Made by a program: the position numbers and the translations under genes
DNA from: Asterias amurensis
Taxonomy: Eukaryota > Echinodermata > Asteroidea > Forcipulatida > Asteriidae
Assembly (NCBI RefSeq): GCF_032118995.1
Contig: NC_092650.1
Location: forward strand, 2,480,001-2,544,000
Length of the DNA: 64,000 bases
Direction of reading: 5' to 3'
Notes under the pieces: generated by a model
Told to the model about the DNA's origin: nothing
What the model saw: only the letters and a program-made list of their open reading frames with translations
The model's database searches: none
In this document: positions 57,464 to 64,000 of the stretch, one piece after another
Layout: each line of letters begins with the position of its first letter
Position numbering within the stretch: the first letter of the stretch is position 1

Positions 57464-57838
57464 CTTTAAAGGGAAGGTACACGTTTGATAATTACTCAAA
57501 AAACTTATTAACTTAAAAACTGACTTGGTAACAAGCATTGGAGAGCTGTTGGTAGTATAAAACATTGCGGGAAACGACCCCCTCTGATGTAACGTAGTTT
57601 TTGAGAGAGAGGTAATTTCTCACTAAAATAATAAAAGACTTCTAGCTAGAAGTCTTTTATTCCTATCTAAAAGCACACAAACTCGTCCAACAAGGGTGTT
57701 TTTTCTTTCATCATTTTCTCGCAACTCCGATGACCAATTGGGCTCAAATTTTCACAGGCTTGTTGTTTTATGCTTATGATGGGATACACCAAGTGAGAAG
57801 ACTGGTCTTTGACAATTACCAAACATGTACCTTCCTTA
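57464..57838. mobile_element. TTAA-target element, family D, inverted, unit 2
   Basis: Copy of the 43650 element. The terminal TTAA on the right is degraded. Confidence 0.65.
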
Positions 57839-58279
57839 TGAGACAGGTGTCTCACTGGTCTTGTTTGGGAAACACCAGGAAAAAAAAGAAACTGTAATTA
57901 GAGGTGAACAATTTATCTCGAGGATTGCCTGGCCCACTTGTTTCCACTTTAACTTATCCCAATACTATAATAATTACACTTTTCATAAACTTACTTTAAA
58001 CGGATCTTTCTTTCCTGCAACAGAAGATTCCATTATGCCAAAATAGAGTTAAAATATTTGAAATACTGTTAGTTTCTTTTCTTTTTTTAAACTTAAGTCA
58101 TCGTGAATTTAAAGTAAATATATAAATCTCATTTTTGTTTAAAGTCATACATGGTTACTCATAAAAAAAGTGTCAAGTAACGAAGTGCCTTAATATACAT
58201 TGCATTTAGATAGATGACCCCTAACCCCTTACCCCCCCCCCCCCCCCACACACACACAAAACAAACAACTAAGACAGAA

Positions 58280-58412
58280 TCCGATTTGCTACTACAGCTA
58301 AGGCTAAGGCTACGGCTGTTGCTAATGGAGTTGCTAAGGGACGTCCTATACTTCAACACATGATAATGCAGAATTCTAGCCGTAGCCGTAGCCGTCAGTT
58401 GGACACGGCCCG
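58280..58412. mobile_element. Relative of the GGCCGTGTCC element, left end eroded
   Basis: CTAAGGCTACGGCTGTTGC on the left mirrors GCCGTAGCCGTCAG on the right, ending GGACACGGCC. Confidence 0.55.
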
Positions 58413-58733
58413 AGTAATAAAGACAAAGGACAACGAATTTCCAATCTCATCCAACTTGCTCGTCACTATCTCGCAAAACAAAGTGACATTTACATAATCA
58501 AAGAAACAACCAAAAAAACTAACCGTCCTCAGTTTTTGAAAGACTTGGTATCATCTGGTTATAAGGCTGGAGTTTCCCACATTAAATGTCATCCTATTAC
58601 TATAAAATATAACAACAACTGACCAATCAGACAAAATGGCGCCAGTTTGCACTTAAAACATTCCCTGTATTTTTATGATCAATTGGCAGTAATTAGTGGC
58701 ATCACACCAAGTCGCTTTTTTTTTTAAGGCACT

Positions 58734-59102
58734 GGACACTATTGGTAATTATTCAAAATAGCTGTAAGCGTAAAAACTTAATTGGTAACGAGCAATGGAG
58801 AGCTGTTGGTAAGTATAAAACATTGTGAGAAACTGCTTCCTCTGAAGTACCTTAGTTTTTTTTAGAAAGAGGTACTTTCTCACTCAAATAATAAAATACT
58901 TAAGCTGAAGCCTTTTATTATGCATCTGGAAAGCACACAAAGTAAAGTAACAGGTGTGTTTTTTCTTTCATTATTCTCTTGCAAAATTTGATGAACAATT
59001 GAGCACAAATTTCTACAGGTTTGTTATTTTGTGCATATGTTGCGATACACCAAGTGAGAATACTGGTCTTTGACAATTACAGAAGGTGTCCAGTGCCTTT
59101 AA
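58734..59102. mobile_element. TTAA-target element, family A
   Basis: TTAA-AGGCACTGGACAC left and GTGTCCAGTGCCT-TTAA right. Full length, between duplication units 2 and 3. Confidence 0.75.
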
Positions 59103-59299
59103 GTCCAATTATCTTCACTCGTGAATCCAATTCCTTTACTCAGCCTTCCAATCATTATTTGAATGCAGCATCTTGAAATGCCCGATAAAAAAAAAGCACC
59201 ACCGTAAAAGAAAACCTTACAAATATTACTGCACAATGAAAGATAAAAAGATCCAGTTCTCTTTCCAGAGGCTGGTTATTGTCATGCACTGTTTACTCT

Positions 59300-59458
59300 G
59301 GCCCTTTTCGAATCCACGGCTTCGTCTTTGGATTTGGCTTCGGGCTCCGTCCACTTGTCTGAAGCCCTGAGCGCGTACACAAAGCACGGGCAAATGTCAA
59401 AACAACCGGGGGCCAAGCTAGCCGAGCCGAATCCAAAGCCGAGGTTTCGAAAAGTGCC
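59300..59458. mobile_element. Inverted-repeat element (GGCCCTTTTCGAA ends)
   Basis: Arms GGCCCTTTTCGAATCCACGG and the mirrored CCGAGGTTTCGAAAAGTGCC. Confidence 0.6.
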
Positions 59459-60311
59459 TATATCACAACTTTACGTTTATCTGTTTTTCCTTTTTAATAT
59501 AAACAAAATCGCATTGATGTTGATCTACTTGGTAAGGACATCATAATGCATATCAACGACTGGATTTATACAGTTCTGAAGGCACGATTGTTAATAATAA
59601 CATCAACAGGTTAATTAGTTATCTGTGTTCTACACATGTGTGCAAAACATCATCCCATCCATACAAACTGCTTGTGGTGAAAGATCAAAGTGAAATAATC
59701 TGAGGTCTCGAAATCAAATTCGTGGAAAATTACTTCTTTCTCAAAAACTACGTCACTTAGCCGTTTCTCACAATGTTTTATACTATCAACCTTTCCCCAT
59801 TACTCGTAACCAAGTACGGGTTTATGCTAATAATTGTTTTGGGTAGTTACCAATAGTGTCCACTGCCTTTAAATACTCTGCTCAATTTAATATGAGTAGT
59901 CCCTAGGCCTGTCGAGTTAGTCTCCCTGCTGGCCTCCAAGTCAATAATGCCACTTTTTTAGGGACTCATCCAAATCGTACATCAAGATGGTAGTCAACAA
60001 CCCCAAGTCACAATAGGGAAAATGTGTGTAGGCCTACACCCTGAAAACCCTTTGGGTATTGTAGCGGCCCTATACTTGCTTTTGCACCATCAGTGATTTC
60101 ATTGGATACAATGATTTCATTGGATAAACGTGAAGTGACGTTAGCTTTCCACATCTGTATTTCAATTGGTCAGAGGTGATGTGGGTACAGCTGACAAACA
60201 TCACATTGGACCAATCATCAAAACACAGATTTGGTCGTCTGCATGTTGTGGGCGCACTGCTGGGGTCTGCGATGGTTAGTCTAGCCGATAGCCAGCGCCC
60301 CTTGTTAGATT

Positions 60312-60655
60312 TAAAGGAACACGTTGCCTACGGTCGAGTTGGTCTTTGAAAAACGTGTGTTACCGTTTGTTATACAATGCACATGGTTAAAAAGATGTTG
60401 TAAAAGTAGAATACAATGATCCACACAAACAAGCCTCGAAATTGCACGGTTTTCCTTTTACCTCGTCGACTAACACGGTCGGCCATTTATGGGAGTTCGC
60501 ACAGTAAAAGGCAAACCTCGCAATTTCGAGGCAAACTTGTGTGGATCAATGTATTCTACTTTTAAAACATCTTTCTAACCATATGCATTTTATAAAAAAT
60601 GGTTACAAACGCTTTTTATAGACCAACTCGTCCGATCCAAGGCAACGTGTTCCTT
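60312..60655. mobile_element. TTAA-target element, family B, unit 3
   Basis: Segmental-duplication copy of the 26694 element. Confidence 0.7.
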
Positions 60656-60973
60656 GAACATCAGTCGTTTGCCCTATCCACTGCGAGTTGGGGGGCACGA
60701 TAGCTAGCTTACCTGGGGCGTTTTTTCTTTCTTTCATTATTCTCTTGCAACTTCGACCAGTTGAGTCCACTTTTCCACAGATTGTTTATTTCTGCATTAT
60801 GTTGAGATACACCAAGTGAGAATGGTCTTTGACAGTCAATACCAAACGTGTCCAGCCGTCATTTTCACCAAACTCTGCCAAACTTTAGAATCAATTTTAG
60901 GGCTTAGAACGAGTTCAGTTCCTTAACCATGGGCCTAGATGTTACGACGCATTGAACCCATCTCCTATAGGAC

Positions 60974-61326
60974 GAGTTAATAATAATAATAATAACCCGT
61001 TTTTATATAGCGCTCTTCACACCCAGAGGGTGTCCCAAAGCGCTTCACATTATTACCCCTGGTCACTGGGCCTTAAATCACTCCTTAAACCATCTCAGCT
61101 CCCTGGTGGGGAGTATGCATCCTGTGCAACATTAATTTGCGCTACTCGGCTAAATCAATCACAAGAACCATCTCTGCCCTCACAGGTACCCATTTACCCC
61201 TGGGTGGAGAGAAGCAATTATAGTGAAGTGTCTTGCTCAAGGACACAAGTGTCACGACCGGGATTCGAACCCACACTCTGCTGAACAGAAGCACCAGAGC
61301 ACCTATCCGCTCGGCCACGACACCCT
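60974..61326 (-). mobile_element. Same SINE, unit 3
   Basis: Third copy at the same relative place, nearly identical to that in unit 1. Confidence 0.85.
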
Positions 61327-62787
61327 GAGTTACTCGTCCTAACTCGAGATAGGATTTATCCTAGCATTTCATGAAATCGGCTGCAGTGCCTTTAATTCTA
61401 ATTGCAACATTCAATTCAATTTAATTCACTTTATTATCCCAGATGGGAAATTCAGTTTAGACGAGACGACTTATTTATGCACTAACAAAAATGTTTGGTC
61501 CACAGTGAAAACACTGGCTTATTTGCTTTGCGCACAAAAATATTGTGTGTTTTTTTGGTCAATCATTGGACCAAAACGTACACCAACAACGTTGTTTTTC
61601 GATCTATCCATTAACCTACACGGGTTAATATTCCAGAAAGTATGAAGTACATAATATACATGTACACTGCAGTACACTTTGTATACAGCGGTAGGTAGCA
61701 AAAATCATTGCACTGTCTGGGCTGATTTTACGGGTTGTTATTTGTCTTCTTTTTTTAAACTAGACATGGAACTGAAGCTTAACAAATTCGACGTTTAGTA
61801 CCTCGCAATCAGTTGTGGACTAAGGAGGATACATCTCGTTTAATTGGAGAAGTTGCATAAATTATAAAATCGCCGTGTGATAAAAATGTAAACTGGATAA
61901 TGGGGTACACTTAGAAAACTATATTGAATATATTAACTAATAAAATAATAATTGAATATATTAACTAATAAAACACACCAAAGTGTAGAAAATCAAGTGC
62001 GGGCGGTGAAAAAACGCGAGTAAATGCACAAAATAGGAACAGTGACACGTATAAGTTTCTCAAACAAACATAACAAATTGACTATTAATCAACCAATAAA
62101 AGCAGTATAAAACAATGCAAACCAAAAATGGATGAACTTGTGATCTAAACCTTAAAAATGACTCTGTTCGGAACTTCAAACAAAGACAACCAAGTTAAAC
62201 CTAAACCAAAATAAACTATAAGAAACCTTAACCAAAGCTAACAAAAAAACAAAACAAAAATCAAATTAAAATCAAAATGGCTTTTGAAACTGATTCCATA
62301 ATTATTAGCAGGAAATACACTTGAAGCAGGCAAAATTATGTAGAAATTAAAACTTGAGAAGAGAGATAAACCAGAAGTGCTCCTTGCGCTGCCAGGCTGC
62401 TATATGATTGTTATTCAAAGATATAACAATAAGTCACCCAGCCTCAAGTTCAAGATTTAATTAGCAAAATAACCAATCTGTGAAAGTTTCATCACATTGG
62501 GATTGCTAGTGAATCCAATCTGAAAGATTTTGAGTACAGGAAATTAGAAACCTACCCAAGTTGGATCATTACCTGTTACACAGTTGTTTATTTTAGATTT
62601 CATTCATAGATTATACTTCTGTCATAGATTATATCTGAGCATTAATTAACCAGGACATATCCATTGCAGTTAATATTAGTCTTATTATGCCTACTAAGAG
62701 AATAATCGATTTCCACCATACCGCCGTTTGCTTGTTTCAAAGCATTTGCACGGGTGGGACCCAAACAGAACAATTATTGGGAAATGA

Positions 62788-63122
62788 GCACTATTGGTAA
62801 TTGTCAAGGACCAGTCTTCTCACTTGTGAAAATTTGAGCTCAATTGGTCGTCGAAGTTGCGAGATCACTATGAAAGAAAAAACAACCTTGTCACACGTAG
62901 TTGTGTGCTTTCAGATGCTTTGCGAGACCTCAAAATCTGGTTCTGAGGTCTCAAAATCAAATTCGTGGAAAATTACTTCTTTCTCGAAAACTACGTCACT
63001 TCAGAGGGAGCCGTTTCTCACAATGTGTTACACTATCAACCTCTCCCCATTACTCGTTACTAAGTAAGGTTTTATGCTAAGAACTATTTTGAGTAATTGC
63101 CAATAATTTCCACTGACTTTAA
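62788..63122. mobile_element. TTAA-target element, family A, unit 3
   Basis: Copy of the 29098 element. It keeps an older form of several positions (GAGGTCTCAAAATC, GCCGTTTCTCAC) than units 1 and 2. Confidence 0.65.
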
Positions 63123-63688
63123 AAAAGACATCGATTTCGTATGGAACCGTATTAAACCTTTTTTAATGCCCGTTCTAAATTCTACGTGAACATTACAATA
63201 CCGGATCTTTTATGACAAAATTGACAAAATAAAATATTGTATTCGATTCAACGAGCAACCGCATTGCTTATAAAACACTCATGAAGATGTAGCATCAACT
63301 CTCATTATACGAGTCGGATTTAGAACGGGTTATTTAAAAGGGTATCTTGAGAGTTTTATAAGCAATGTGTTTGTACTTGTACTTACTAAGTATACTGGTC
63401 GTATCGAGTTTAAACTGACATTCCTTATTAGTTACTTTCTGCAACTATTTTAGCTACCCGATGTCACGGTTTTTATACATGTCTCATTTAATCCATTGCA
63501 TTAAAAGTTAATTCACATTAAATTGTTGTACATGTTTTACATTTTTAGGTTTTCAAAGTAGAGGTAAAATTATTATTTTTTCAAAATTACTAGAAACTTA
63601 GAAAAGATGAAGTGATCAGGTGATTTATAAGGAGATGTTTATTACTGCATGCGTACCTTTTTATTATGGTATCCATCTTAATTAAGGA

Positions 63689-63936
63689 CTAAACTTTCCT
63701 TCTAATTTTCATCTCAGTTGTTTTGAGTGAGCGGACACTCGAAAAGTCAGACCACCCCATTGCTTCTATGTCCCAAGTGGCCACATTGAAGTATTTCCCG
63801 TTCAAATTGGTGAGGACGCAGGCATGGTACCACCAGGCTCCGTGGAATGTCTCAGCACAGTTAACACCACTCCAGCGATCGTTGTCTCGGTCTTTGGTCG
63901 AGAAGGCCATGTTATTGTGGTATGATAACTTGTCTC
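63689..63936 (-). CDS. FReD lectin copy 3, last exon only (gene continues off the window)
   Basis: C-terminal exon of a third lectin gene, 248 nt, acceptor at 63937-63938 and stop at 63689. It encodes [20 protein letters not shown], then [14 protein letters not shown] and a [10 protein letters not shown] end. It has one codon more than copy 1 at the same place as copy 2. The Ca-binding DRDND and the pocket Cys residues are kept. It differs from copies 1 and 2 at many residues although the neighbouring intron is almost identical. The rest of the gene should lie to the right of the window. Confidence 0.88.
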
Positions 63937-64000
63937 CTGTAAGATAACACACGTAGCCATTATAGTCATACGTGTAAATAAAGGCGATGTTGACAGGAGG

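Larger units (their letters stand above)
44118..57955. repeat. Segmental duplication unit 2
   Basis: Carries FReD copy 2. It begins abruptly inside sequence equivalent to 27262 and lacks the 1.2 kb that precede it in units 1 and 3. It also lacks the zinc-finger gene, joining the equivalents of 32815 and 37925 through a run of G. It contains the 49673-53447 transposon and an extra short element at 55610-55852. Confidence 0.9.
59698..64000. repeat. Segmental duplication unit 3 (left part)
   Basis: Matches 26082 to about 30330 in the same order, including the SINE and the last FReD exon. From 59698 to about 61730 it is nearly identical to unit 1. Further right it shares small insertions with unit 2 that unit 1 lacks. 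Confidence 0.9.

Overview
The window is animal nuclear DNA: AT-rich, multi-exon genes with GT-AG introns, and a very dense load of short inverted-repeat elements, tRNA-derived SINEs and LINE fragments. The gene set (cathepsin Z, secreted fibrinogen-domain lectins, a zinc-finger/tyrosine-recombinase-like protein) and the style of the repeats point to a marine invertebrate deuterostome, most likely an echinoderm. No species call is possible from sequence alone. No bacterial operon, CRISPR array, rRNA or convincing functional tRNA gene was seen, and no retrovirus-like or other capsid-bearing fossil was recognised.

Layout. 1-15.3 kb holds no host gene I recognise. It contains LINE and SINE scraps, many inverted-repeat elements, a 315-bp CAA array (about 6.95-7.27 kb), and a telomere-like CCCTAA block (12.78-13.37 kb) beside a small transposon with a perfect 9-bp target duplication. 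15.3-25.7 kb (minus strand) is a complete seven-exon cathepsin Z gene whose exons join in phase to 298 residues. 26.1-64 kb is a tandem segmental duplication carrying three copies of a minus-strand secreted lectin gene: signal peptide, coiled-coil repeats, then a fibrinogen-related domain (FReD). Copy 1 (30.0-40.4 kb) is complete at 440 residues. Copy 2 (46.9-54.0 kb) has its first exon cut by a 3.8-kb DNA transposon. Copy 3 enters at the right edge (63.7 kb on). Inside the large first intron of copy 1, on the opposite strand, sits a gene (33.7-37.6 kb) for a zinc-finger, tyrosine-recombinase-like, Myb-like protein whose reading frame shifts twice.

The most interesting signal is in the last FReD exon. 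Copies 1, 2 and 3 differ at roughly a fifth to a third of residues there, almost every base change alters the protein, and the introns and 3' flank beside it are nearly identical. This is what strong diversifying selection or another targeted diversification of a lectin binding site would leave. Second-tier signals are the mosaic history of the duplicated blocks, dated by nested insertions; at least four TTAA-target inverted-repeat families, two of which abut at a shared TTAA; and repeated hammerhead-like hairpins.
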